A DNA stretch of 64,000 nucleotides, taken from NCBI GenBank assembly GCA_020845495.1, contig JADLFM010000165.1:1-64000 (forward strand), read 5' to 3'. Made by a program: the position numbers and the translations under genes. Shown here in pieces: positions 54,357 to 64,000 of this stretch; positions within the stretch are counted from its first letter, which is position 1; every line of letters starts with the position of its first letter. Source of the DNA: Chloroflexota bacterium. Lineage in GTDB: Bacteria > Chloroflexota > UBA6077 > JACCZL01. The notes below the pieces were generated by a model that worked only from the letters and a program-made list of their open reading frames with translations, made no database searches and was not told the DNA's origin.

Positions 54357-54857
54357 TCCCCCGCCTTGCGCCACCCCTCACCTGCTCTCGGCTTCACCGC
54401 TCGTACGCCCGCACCGCTCGTACGCCCGCACCGCTCGTACGCCCGCACCCGCGGCATGCCAGTTGGGCGGCACGCTCATGTCGTTCCCGGCGTGGCCGGC
54501 GCGTCATGACGACCCCTCGAAGGCTCTGCTACACTGCCGGCGGTCTGGGTGCGACACCGTCCGCGCCGACGTCTCCGGGGTCGATGGTCCGGCCCCTACA
54601 CAGGGAGCATCGATGCGCTCTCGATACCTGTCACGTCGGTACGTGACTTCTTCGGTCTGGATGTGTGACGTTCAGGCTGCCGCTATGTTTGCGCTCGTCG
54701 TCTCCTCGGCTCATCTTCGCCGCTCTGCGTTGGAGCGGCGCTCACGTTCGGCCACCGGCGGAGCGGGACTGTCTCGGAGGAAGATCCTGGCGTAGACGCA
54801 TCCGCCCGCACTGTGCGCGCTGTCGAACCTCGTAGAGGATGCCTCTTGGAGGGGGTC
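54357..54857. other. intergenic region with one tandem array, no gene
   Basis: Besides the 17-bp array at 54395-54445, nothing was recognised. A promoter for the ABC operon should lie near its 3' end but is not obvious. Confidence 0.45.
54395..54445. repeat. 17-bp tandem repeat, three copies
   Basis: CACCGCTCGTACGCCCG occurs three times exactly. The unit differs from that of the 17-bp array at 53544. Confidence 0.92.
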
Positions 54858-56387
54858 ATGACCGAATCGCGGCGTCACGATCGAATTGAGGCTGCGGCTG
54901 GAACTGGACGGATGACACGGCGTCGCTTCGTGGTCCGGGCCGGAGCGTTTGGCCTCTCGGCGGTTGCGCTGTTCACCGCCGCGTGCTCGCAGTCGAGCGC
55001 GCCGGCCGCACCGCCGCCAGCGCCCGGCAAGGCTCCGGATAGCGCCCCGAAGCCGGCTGAGAGCGCAGCAAAGCCAGCCCAGAGCGCGGCGAAGCCAGCC
55101 GCACCGCCAGCACCGCCGTCGGCCGCTCAGGCTGCGTCCGGTCAGTCGGCGAGCGCGCCAGCGGCCAAGAGCGGTGCCCGAACCATCTCGATGTGGTGGG
55201 AGGGGAAGCTCCCCTACGAGGAGAAGCTCCGCGACGAACAGGTTGCGGACTTCCAGAAGAAGAACCCTGGCATCACGGTCGCTCGCACGCTTCAGGCGGA
55301 TCTGAAGAAAGTCGTCATCCCAGCTTTTTCGACCAGTTCCGGGCCGGACGTGACCCAGACCGAGGGCGACTTCGCGATGCGAAAGTCGCTCGTCGAAGGG
55401 AACTACATCCTGCCGCTCGACGAATACTACGACGGGCACAAGTGGCCGATCTTCGATTGGGCGCGGACGTGGTCCAAGATCGGTGGCAAGACCTGGGAGG
55501 TGCCGTGGGAGGCCCAGACCCATGGCATGTACTACAACAAGACTGCCCTTGCCAAACTCGGCATCGACATCCCGAAGACGTACGAGGACGTCGAAGCCGC
55601 CGCCGACAAGGCCAAGAAGGCCGGTCTGGTCCCGTTCGCGGCCGACAACGACAAAGCCACGAACATCCGTCGCTCGATCATGATCCACCTGTTCGCCGTC
55701 GCCACGCCTCAGCAGGTCCGCGACATCCTCTTCGGCGATGCGAAGTTCGACTCACCGGAGATGCTCGAAGCCGTCGAACGGGCGACCGCGATCTTCTCGA
55801 AGGGCTGGGCTGACGGCAAGCTCGCGAACACCCTGGTGACCGACGCCGCGACGCCGGACTTCGCGGCTGGCCGCAACATCTTCTGGATCACTGGAACCTT
55901 CAACGCCAAGCGCTACAAGGCTCAGCTCAAGGACTTCCCGGACCTCGACTGGGGCTACATGGACATCCCGCCGATCAACAAGTCGCTCAAATGGACGACC
56001 GTCGGCGGGGTCGGATCGGCGTTCGCCATCAACGCCAAGACCAAGGATACGGAAGCCGCCGTCAAGGTGATCGAATACAGCATGGGGCTCGACGACGACT
56101 ACAACAAGGGCACCCTGAAGGCGCTCGGCTTCATCCCCTGCATGCCCTTCAAGTACGACGGCGTTGAGCTTCGCGAAGACGACAAGTACCTCATCGAGAG
56201 CCTGTCCCAGAACCGTGACATCGGGCTCCAGACCAACAAGCTCTGGCCGGGCGACATGGTCGACTACGAGGAGCAGGCCGGCCAGGGGCTGGCGGCCGGC
56301 GAGGTGACCCCCAAGGAGTTCGTCGCCACGCTCGCCAAGAAGTGGGAAGAGGACAAGAAGAAGCCGGGCCAACGCTGGATCGCCTGA
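54858..56387 (+). CDS. sugar ABC transporter binding lipoprotein
   Basis: 509 residues. The Tat-type signal MTRRRFVVRAGAFGLSAVAL begins near residue 19, and the lipobox TAAC is near residue 44. A long Ala/Pro/Lys/Ser linker follows to about 110. The mature part has TISMWWEGKLPYEEKLRDEQ and WEAQTHGMYYNKTALAKLGI, typical of CUT1 binding proteins. ATG 54858 is behind GGAGGGGGTC. It opens an operon with two permeases. Confidence 0.92.
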   Translation: MTESRRHDRIEAAAGTGRMTRRRFVVRAGAFGLSAVALFTAACSQSSAPAAPPPAPGKAPDSAPKPAESAAKPAQSAAKPAAPPAPPSAAQAASGQSASAPAAKSGARTISMWWEGKLPYEEKLRDEQVADFQKKNPGITVARTLQADLKKVVIPAFSTSSGPDVTQTEGDFAMRKSLVEGNYILPLDEYYDGHKWPIFDWARTWSKIGGKTWEVPWEAQTHGMYYNKTALAKLGIDIPKTYEDVEAAADKAKKAGLVPFAADNDKATNIRRSIMIHLFAVATPQQVRDILFGDAKFDSPEMLEAVERATAIFSKGWADGKLANTLVTDAATPDFAAGRNIFWITGTFNAKRYKAQLKDFPDLDWGYMDIPPINKSLKWTTVGGVGSAFAINAKTKDTEAAVKVIEYSMGLDDDYNKGTLKALGFIPCMPFKYDGVELREDDKYLIESLSQNRDIGLQTNKLWPGDMVDYEEQAGQGLAAGEVTPKEFVATLAKKWEEDKKKPGQRWIA

Positions 56388-56583
56388 CCGTCTACAGCCT
56401 CGCTCCACAGCGGGGCTGGCACCTGTTACTGACCGAGGGACGTGCATCGCGAGGCCGACGTCCACCCAGACGCCGGCCTCTCCGACCCCCCTCCTCAGGC
56501 GTTGGCTCGGTCAGCCGCCTGCCTGCTCGGCGGTCTCCGCCTCGGCGGCCGTCAGGCGCGACCGCCCGTTGACCCACGGCTGA

Positions 56584-56615
56584 CTCGACCCCTACCGTGC
56601 TCGACCCCTACCGTG
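56584..56615. repeat. 16-bp direct repeat, two copies
   Basis: CTCGACCCCTACCGTG is repeated twice exactly, in the 255-base gap between the binding-protein and permease genes. Confidence 0.85.
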
Positions 56616-56642
56616 CTCGATCCATATCTCAGGGGAGTCCTC

Positions 56643-57566
56643 ATGGCCGCTTCGGCATCGGCCGTCCACGCGCAGCCGGCTACGCAACGGTTGCGCCGGG
56701 TTCTCAGGCGGGCTCAACCTTCAGCGTACCTGTTCCTGCTGCCGGCGCTCCTGTTCTATATCGCCTTCCGCCTCATCCCGTACCTCGAGACGTTCTGGTA
56801 CGGCCTCACGGACTGGAACGGCGTCAGCCAGCCGAACTTCATCGGCCTGAGCAACTACGCCGAGGCGCTGCACGATCTGTCCTTCTGGCGAGCCTTCCGG
56901 CAGACGCTGGCATTCATGGCCATCGACATCACCCTGCCGCTGATCGTGGCGCTGTTGCTCGCCATCCTGGTCTCGGAAGTGACGCGCGGCCGGACCTTCT
57001 TCCGAGTCGCCCTGTTCACGCCGTACGTGCTCTCGGCGGCCGTCGTCGCGGTGATGTGGAAGCAGATCTACGCGCCGAACATCGGGGTGGTGAACACGAC
57101 GTTCCGCGCTCTCGGCCTCAGCCAGCTCACGCACGCCTGGCTCGGCGATTCGCAGTACGCGCTGCCGGCCGTCGCGCTGGCCAACTCCTGGCACAGCTAC
57201 GGGTTCGCGTTCGTGGTGTTCCTGGCTGCGATCCAGGGCATCGATCCAGCCCTCTACGAGGCTGCCCGGCTGGACGGCGCGAATTGGGGCCATCTCGTCC
57301 GCCACGTGACGATCCCCGGCCTGCGCAACGCCATCACCCTGCTCGTGTCGCTGGCGATTGCCGGCGCTCTCGCCACCTTCACCTTCATCTATATCATGAC
57401 CGGCGGCGGCCCGAACTTCGCGACCGAGGTGCTTTCGACGTACATCTATGACAAGGGCTTCCTCGAAGCGAGATATGGCTACGCGTCGGCGCTCTCGGTG
57501 GGGCTAGCCCTAATCGCGCTGATCGTCTCGGCCACCTTCATCTGGCTGCGGGAGAGGGGGGAATAA
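56643..57566 (+). CDS. sugar ABC transporter permease, MalF/UgpA type
   Basis: 307 residues. The first helix is AYLFLLPALLFYIAFRLIPY, and the EAA loop is LYEAARLDGANWGHLVRHVT near 215-235. ATG 56643 follows AGGGGAG. The stop overlaps the next ATG (TAATG), so the two permeases are coupled. It belongs with the binding protein at 54858. Confidence 0.93.
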   Translation: MAASASAVHAQPATQRLRRVLRRAQPSAYLFLLPALLFYIAFRLIPYLETFWYGLTDWNGVSQPNFIGLSNYAEALHDLSFWRAFRQTLAFMAIDITLPLIVALLLAILVSEVTRGRTFFRVALFTPYVLSAAVVAVMWKQIYAPNIGVVNTTFRALGLSQLTHAWLGDSQYALPAVALANSWHSYGFAFVVFLAAIQGIDPALYEAARLDGANWGHLVRHVTIPGLRNAITLLVSLAIAGALATFTFIYIMTGGGPNFATEVLSTYIYDKGFLEARYGYASALSVGLALIALIVSATFIWLRERGE

Positions 57567-58459
57567 TGGCCGCCCGAATGGAGGTAGCCCGGCCAGGTCC
57601 GGCCGCTGCCGGCAGGACGTCGGCCGGAGCATCGCTCCGGCGCAACATGGGGCAGATCGTGCTCTTCGCCGTGCTCACGCTGGCGATGCTAATGGCAGTC
57701 GTCCCGTTCATCTGGGTGATCGTCGGGAGCTTCAAGAGCAACGCCGAGATCTTTCAATCGCCATTTGCGCTGCCAAAAGTCTGGCGCTATGACAACTTCG
57801 TCCGTGCCTGGGTTGAGGGGCAGTTTGGGACGTACTTCTTCAACAGTCTTGGGATCGCCATCCCGACAACCCTCTTGATCCTTGCCTGCGGGTCGCTGGC
57901 CGGCTTCGCCTTCGCCCGGCTGAAGTTCTGGGGCAGCACGATGCTGTTCTACGTCTTCCTGGCGAGCCTCGCGATCTCGACGAACTCGATCATGATCCCG
58001 CTGTTCCACATGATCTACAACGTCGGGCTCGTGGACTCGTACTGGGGCGTCGTGCTCCCGACCGTCGCGTCCCACATGCCGATGGCGTCGTTCCTGATGC
58101 GGTCGTTCTTCCGCAGCTTGCCGAACGAGCTCGAGGATGCCGCCCGCATCGACGGCTGCAACAACTTCGGCGTGTACTGGCACATCATGCTGCCGCTCTC
58201 ACACGGCGCCTTGCTTGGGCTGGCGATCTTCGCCTTCATGGACTCCTGGAACGCCTTCCTGGTGCCGCTGCTGGTGCTGCGCGATCAGGCGATGCGAACG
58301 ATCCCGCTCGGGCTGATCGTGTTCCAGGGCCAGTACCTCAGCGAATACTCGATCCTGTTTGCTGGGGTGGTGATCTCGTTCATCCCGACGCTGGTCGTGT
58401 ACTTCGCGCTCCAGCGCCACTTCGAGAAGGGCATCATGATCGGTTCGGTCAAGGGGTAA
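57566..58459 (+). CDS. sugar ABC transporter permease, MalG type
   Basis: 297 residues. The first helix is VLFAVLTLAMLMAVVPFIWV, and the EAA loop is LEDAARIDGCNNFGVYWHIM. The end QRHFEKGIMIGSVKG is typical of the family. It is the last gene of the operon, convergent with an enolase-superfamily dehydratase whose substrate may be brought in here. Confidence 0.93.
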   Translation: MAARMEVARPGPAAAGRTSAGASLRRNMGQIVLFAVLTLAMLMAVVPFIWVIVGSFKSNAEIFQSPFALPKVWRYDNFVRAWVEGQFGTYFFNSLGIAIPTTLLILACGSLAGFAFARLKFWGSTMLFYVFLASLAISTNSIMIPLFHMIYNVGLVDSYWGVVLPTVASHMPMASFLMRSFFRSLPNELEDAARIDGCNNFGVYWHIMLPLSHGALLGLAIFAFMDSWNAFLVPLLVLRDQAMRTIPLGLIVFQGQYLSEYSILFAGVVISFIPTLVVYFALQRHFEKGIMIGSVKG

Positions 58460-58465
58460 GTGGTA

Positions 58466-58505
58466 AGGGGTGGGTGGCGAGGAACGCCCCTCGCCACCCA
58501 CCCCT
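58466..58505. terminator. 17-bp bidirectional terminator
   Basis: Perfect arms 58466-58482 and 58489-58505 with a 6-base loop lie between the convergent permease and dehydratase genes. Confidence 0.8.
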
Positions 58506-58521
58506 CGCTATGCTCGGCTCG

Positions 58522-59685
58522 TCACAGTTCCACGCGCGTCTCGATCTTCGACTCGTCGAGCTCGACGCCAAGGCCAGGCCGCGACGACAGCACGATGGCG
58601 CCTCGCTCGGGCTCCACATAGTCCTTGTGGAACCATTGCTTCATCGGCTGAGTCTTCCAGATGAACTCGGCCATCGGGCAGAACTCCGGCGACTGGGCGG
58701 CGATCACCTGTACGGCTGCGTTGATCGAATGGCCGTGCGGCACGATCTGGACCCCGAATGTCGAGCCGAGCGCGCAGATCTTGACCAACTCGCTGATCCC
58801 GCCGCACCAGTCTGGATCGGCCTGGATGACGTCAATGGCCTCGGCCTGGAGCAGGTGAAGGATGCCCCAGCGGGTGTAGGCGTGCTCGCCGGTGGCGATG
58901 GGAATGCGTGTCGAGCGCCGAATGTGGGTCATGTCGCTGACCCGGGCGGGCGGGACCGGCTCCTCGATCCAGCGCGGCCGGAACTCGGCGACGCGCTCGG
59001 CCAGCCGGATCGCGTAGCTGGCGTCCCAGCTTCGGCCGCAGTCCAACAGCACCTCGATCTTCGGGCCGACCGCCTCGCGTACGGTGCGGACCATCGCGAC
59101 GTTCTGGTCCATGCCCTCCAGGCCGTGTGACGGCCCGTACTGGAAGAACCACTTCTGGGCCTTGTACCCTTGCTCGACTGCCGCCTGAGCGATCTCGCGG
59201 ACCCGCTCCGCCGACCGATCGTGCCCGAGCAACGAGGCGTAGCAGTCCACCCGGTCGCGGGTCGGGCCGCCGAGTAGGCGGTGGACTGGCTGCCCGTACG
59301 CCTTGCCCCGGAGATCCCAGAGGGCGTTGTCGGCAGCGCTGATCGCCATCATCTCGTAGCCGGCGTGCGAGTGGCGGTCCTGACGGTAAAGGATGTCCCA
59401 GAGGCGCTCGCCGGCCAACGGATCCTGTCCGAGCAGCCAGGGGCGGAGCTTCTTCAGGACGAGAATCGCCGTCTCTTCGAAGAGCGGCCCGAACAGGCCG
59501 GTCACGCCCTCGTCGGTGCCGATCTCGATGTAGGTCTGAGTCAACGGCGCACCCGGTGCGCGCGGCTCCGGCCCCTCCTTGAAGTACTCCGGGTAGACGT
59601 CCAGCATCCGTGACGTCCGCGCTTCGATCTCCGGCAGGTCCGCCGGCCCCGTGACCTGAAAGGCGCGTACCGCGTCGATCTTCAC
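58522..59685 (-). CDS. mandelate racemase/enolase-superfamily sugar acid dehydratase
   Basis: 387 residues. The barrel carries GYKAQKWFFQYGPSHGLEG (catalytic Lys region), Asp in EVLLDCGRSWD, Glu in RWIEEPVPPARVSD, Glu in IPIATGEHAYTRWG and His in VQIVPHGHSINAAV. The KWFF-x-YGP and GEHxYTRWG segments resemble L-rhamnonate dehydratase-type members, so a 6-deoxy or other aldonic acid is a likely substrate. GTG 59685 has GGGAGGCGGTC before it; the upstream frame is unconserved. It is convergent with the ABC operon. Confidence 0.87.
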   Translation of the reverse strand: MKIDAVRAFQVTGPADLPEIEARTSRMLDVYPEYFKEGPEPRAPGAPLTQTYIEIGTDEGVTGLFGPLFEETAILVLKKLRPWLLGQDPLAGERLWDILYRQDRHSHAGYEMMAISAADNALWDLRGKAYGQPVHRLLGGPTRDRVDCYASLLGHDRSAERVREIAQAAVEQGYKAQKWFFQYGPSHGLEGMDQNVAMVRTVREAVGPKIEVLLDCGRSWDASYAIRLAERVAEFRPRWIEEPVPPARVSDMTHIRRSTRIPIATGEHAYTRWGILHLLQAEAIDVIQADPDWCGGISELVKICALGSTFGVQIVPHGHSINAAVQVIAAQSPEFCPMAEFIWKTQPMKQWFHKDYVEPERGAIVLSSRPGLGVELDESKIETRVEL

Positions 59686-60055
59686 GACCGCCTCCCTGTG
59701 ACCGATCCTCGACGCCTCACGTCTGGGACGGGCGGCAGGGCCCGTTGAGGCATCCGTGGTCGGGGGGAGGATGGCACGTTCAGGCCGTCGAGTCCAGCGG
59801 GATGCCCCTTTCCAGATTAGCGGGACGTCCCCAACCAGGCTCGACGGGACGTCCCCAACCAGGCTCGACGACCCGCCTGACGTTGGTGGCAGTACGCAGA
59901 TTGGACGATGACAGAGATGCGTGCCAACCAATGCCGCGCCATCTGACACGCCGGTTCCGTGGACGGTTCGTCGCGCCGCTCAGGAACCGGATCGTGCTTG
60001 CTTCTATCGGAGGGGCGGACGGAAGGGCAGGCCGGGTCGCGCGGTGGCGCTCGGC
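59686..60055. other. intergenic region with a 24-bp duplicate, no gene
   Basis: CGGGACGTCCCCAACCAGGC starts each of two 24-bp copies at 59821-59868. The dehydratase promoter should lie in this stretch, but no clear boxes were found. Confidence 0.5.
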
Positions 60056-62266
<2,211 letters not shown>

Positions 62267-62463
62267 TCACTTGCGATCCCGTCACAGGGCGGCAGGAGTC
62301 GTGCCTTCGCTCCCGATGCTCTCACCCGCTTCAGTTGTGCGGGGAAGCATCCGCACGACCCCTGCCGCTGCTGGCCGGTCGGGCGCCAGGGCGGTGCGTG
62401 AGCGCGCTCGACTCGGCGCCGACATTCGCGTACCGTCGTTCGACCCCGAGGCCGCGCGCCTGA

Positions 62464-62517
62464 TTTCAGCGCTCGGCGGCGACACCCCGGTTTCAGCGCT
62501 CGGCGGCGACGCCCCGG
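62464..62517. repeat. 27-bp direct repeat, two copies, over the LysE gene stop
   Basis: Two copies (62464-62490, 62491-62517) start TTTCAGCGCTCGGCGGCGAC and differ at one base. The second contains the stop and last codons of the LysE-type gene. The remaining 62159-62463 gap holds no recognised gene. Confidence 0.9.
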
Positions 62518-63107
62518 CCCAGCAGGCCAACACCATATGCGCCGAGGATGACGGCACCCACCAGCAGGACGCCCCGATAGACTCGCTCGGAGAACAGGCC
62601 CATCCAGCGATAGACGGCCAGCGCCAGCACCACGTTCGAGCCGATGATCGTGCTGTAGTACCCGACCAGGAAGGCCGGTGCCGCCAGCCAGTGCTCCTGC
62701 GCTGCCTGAACGAGCAGCGGCGCACCGACGAGGAACCAGAACAAGTACGGATTGGGGCTCAGCACCCGTGCCAGCAGTCCCTTCAGCAGCCCGCCCCGAG
62801 CCGGTAGGCGCTCTCCCTTCGCCAGCCGAGCCTGACGGCCGTTCAGGAAGGTACTGATCGCCAGGTAGAGCAGGAAGGCCCCACCGAGCAGCGAGACACC
62901 GCGAACCACCTCGGGTGGAAGATTCGACATCACGAGGAAGGCGAGCACCACGATTGGACCGTCGGCAAGCAAGGGGCCGGCCGCTACTGCCGCACCGCGC
63001 CGCCAGCCGCCGCCAAGCGTCTCGGCCACTACGAGAGTCAGGACCGGTCCCGGGCTGACCCCAGCTACGAACCCGATCCCACCTCCCAGTACGAGGAAGC
63101 TCAGCAT
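62493..63107 (-). CDS. LysE/RhtB-family exporter
   Basis: 204 residues with six predicted helices. The start has the LysE signature GFVAGVSPGPVLTLVVAETL, followed by GWRRGAAVAAGPLLADGPIV and, mid-protein, LSPNPYLFWFLVGAP. These proteins export amino acids or homoserine lactones. ATG 63107 is used. The stop lies in a 27-bp duplicate. The gene stands between ligA and a PhnP-like gene on the same strand. Confidence 0.9.
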   Translation of the reverse strand: MLSFLVLGGGIGFVAGVSPGPVLTLVVAETLGGGWRRGAAVAAGPLLADGPIVVLAFLVMSNLPPEVVRGVSLLGGAFLLYLAISTFLNGRQARLAKGERLPARGGLLKGLLARVLSPNPYLFWFLVGAPLLVQAAQEHWLAAPAFLVGYYSTIIGSNVVLALAVYRWMGLFSERVYRGVLLVGAVILGAYGVGLLGRGVAAER

Positions 63108-63459
63108 GGCGCTGATACACCTCCCATCACCCTGTTGCTGCTGCTTTCGCCCGCTGCCCATTCTACGGAATACGCTGTCGCCGCCCCAGTCGCGTTCGTG
63201 CGCGCCGCGCTCAACAACTGGCGCCGGCCGCCCGCACCGGCCCGCCCGTGCGCGTGTGAGCGGATCTGGCGGGCTCAGTGCTCCGAGGGCTGATGATGCG
63301 CATCTGACAGGCACTCCCTCGCCAGGGCCGCGGCCGGCACGCCGTCGCCGAGGTTCCGCGCGACCTCCGCGAGTGGGTGCTGAGTGTCGGACAGTTGGAT
63401 CCGCTGAATCGAGCGACTGGCGAGGCGCCCCCAGGCGTTCGTTAACGAGACCGGTCGGG
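63108..63459. other. intergenic region, no gene recognised
   Basis: Neither strand has a frame with family features in this gap. It should hold the promoter of the LysE-type gene. Confidence 0.4.
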
Positions 63460-64000
63460 CTACGGATCTGGCAATGCTACGCTGAGGCCGTCATACGCAA
63501 GCTCGACGCCGGGTGGCAGAGTGGCATTCACGGCGTGATACTCGACGTCGTGGTTCATATGCGTCAGCAACGTCCGGCGGGGCCGAAGCTCAGCGGCGAC
63601 GGCGCACGCCTCGCCAACCGAGAGGTGCGTTGGGTGAGGGCGAGGGCGCAGGCCGTCGACCACCAGCAGGTCGAGATCGTGGAGCAGGTCCATCGAGCGC
63701 GGCGGGATGCCGTTCGTGTCGGTCAGGTAAGCGAGCGATCCGATCCGCCAGCCGGTCGCGACGATCCGCCCGTGTTGGAGCGCGACCGGTACGACGCGGA
63801 CGCCGAGCAGATCGAACGGCGCCTCGACTGACTCGAAGGTCAGATGGGGAATCGCCCCCACCCAGGGGGTGCCGGCGAAAGCGTAGTCGAAGCGCTGACG
63901 GAGTACCTCTTCGGTATCCGGGTTGCCGAAGCAGGGGAGCGGCCCGCCGAGCACCGCATTGAACGCCTTGAGGTCGTCGATACCGTGGACGTGGTCGGCG
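63460..64000 (-). CDS. MBL-fold metal-dependent hydrolase, PhnP-like (partial, runs off right edge)
   Basis: The visible 180 codons are the C-terminal part of a metallo-beta-lactamase-fold enzyme. Near the edge, ADHVHGIDDLKAFNAV is the DHxHG metal motif. Later segments are RIGSLAYLTDTNGIPPRSMD and TLLTHMNHDVEYHAVNATLP, with the metal Asp and His. This resembles PhnP-type cyclic phosphodiesterases and lipoate-associated hydrolases. The frame is open through position 64000, so the ATG at 63954 is internal. A link to the distant PhnZ-like gene is possible but weak. Confidence 0.85.
   Translation of the reverse strand, partial: ADHVHGIDDLKAFNAVLGGPLPCFGNPDTEEVLRQRFDYAFAGTPWVGAIPHLTFESVEAPFDLLGVRVVPVALQHGRIVATGWRIGSLAYLTDTNGIPPRSMDLLHDLDLLVVDGLRPRPHPTHLSVGEACAVAAELRPRRTLLTHMNHDVEYHAVNATLPPGVELAYDGLSVALPDP

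Overview
The window is about 67% GC with dense coding. It looks like a Chloroflexota genome, probably of the Thermomicrobia/Sphaerobacter type. The reasons are the high GC, many GTG starts, exported proteins with twin-arginine signals followed by a lipobox and an Ala/Pro-rich linker, several sugar ABC operons without an ATPase gene, and a replication-origin-type cluster without mnmE/mnmG/rsmG. This placement is an inference; no marker was compared.

Positions 1-6470 are origin-proximal: a truncated epimerase remnant, a perfect parS-like palindrome, a good promoter, then rpmH-rnpA-yidD-yidC-khpB(jag)-PfkB kinase-parA-parB in tight, often overlapping order. Positions 6550-10226 (minus) hold the least familiar part, a three-gene cassette: a membrane protein with helix-hairpin-helix-like repeats and three SAF/CpaB-like modules, a small protein of the same helical type, and a four-TM protein with a DUF11-like ectodomain. 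A PhnZ-like HD oxygenase gene lies upstream.

Positions 11700-16900 (minus) carry a nitronate monooxygenase, an MFS transporter, a polytopic glycosyltransferase and a zinc-ribbon protein. Positions 17400-25510 (minus) carry a sugar ABC operon (lipoprotein and two permeases, with an intergenic stem-loop) and a PspC / LiaF-like / response regulator / histidine kinase envelope-stress operon.

Positions 25600-46321 are mostly carbohydrate metabolism: an L-2-keto-3-deoxyarabonate dehydratase-like enzyme divergent from an L-rhamnose mutarotase-like gene, a cyclase, gamma-glutamyltransferase, an SDR, a GH2 enzyme, an Ldh-type dehydrogenase, a DUF4258/DUF2283 pair, a GH127 beta-L-arabinofuranosidase, a GH31 alpha-glycosidase, two permeases, a LacI regulator and a binding lipoprotein. 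Two overlapping divergent promoters around CG-centred palindromes separate the LacI gene from the permease/GH operon. Together these genes suggest import and breakdown of arabinose- and xylose-containing plant oligosaccharides.

Positions 46750-64000 hold a pseudokinase membrane protein, a 2-hydroxyacid dehydrogenase, a Tat-exported GH5-like protein, a GGDEF diguanylate cyclase, a TPR protein, a third sugar ABC operon convergent with an enolase-superfamily dehydratase, ligA, a LysE-type exporter and a partial PhnP-like hydrolase. Short tandem arrays (12-38 bp units) fill many intergenic gaps, and three overlap the 3' end of a gene. No tRNA, rRNA, IS element, prophage or CRISPR array was recognised.
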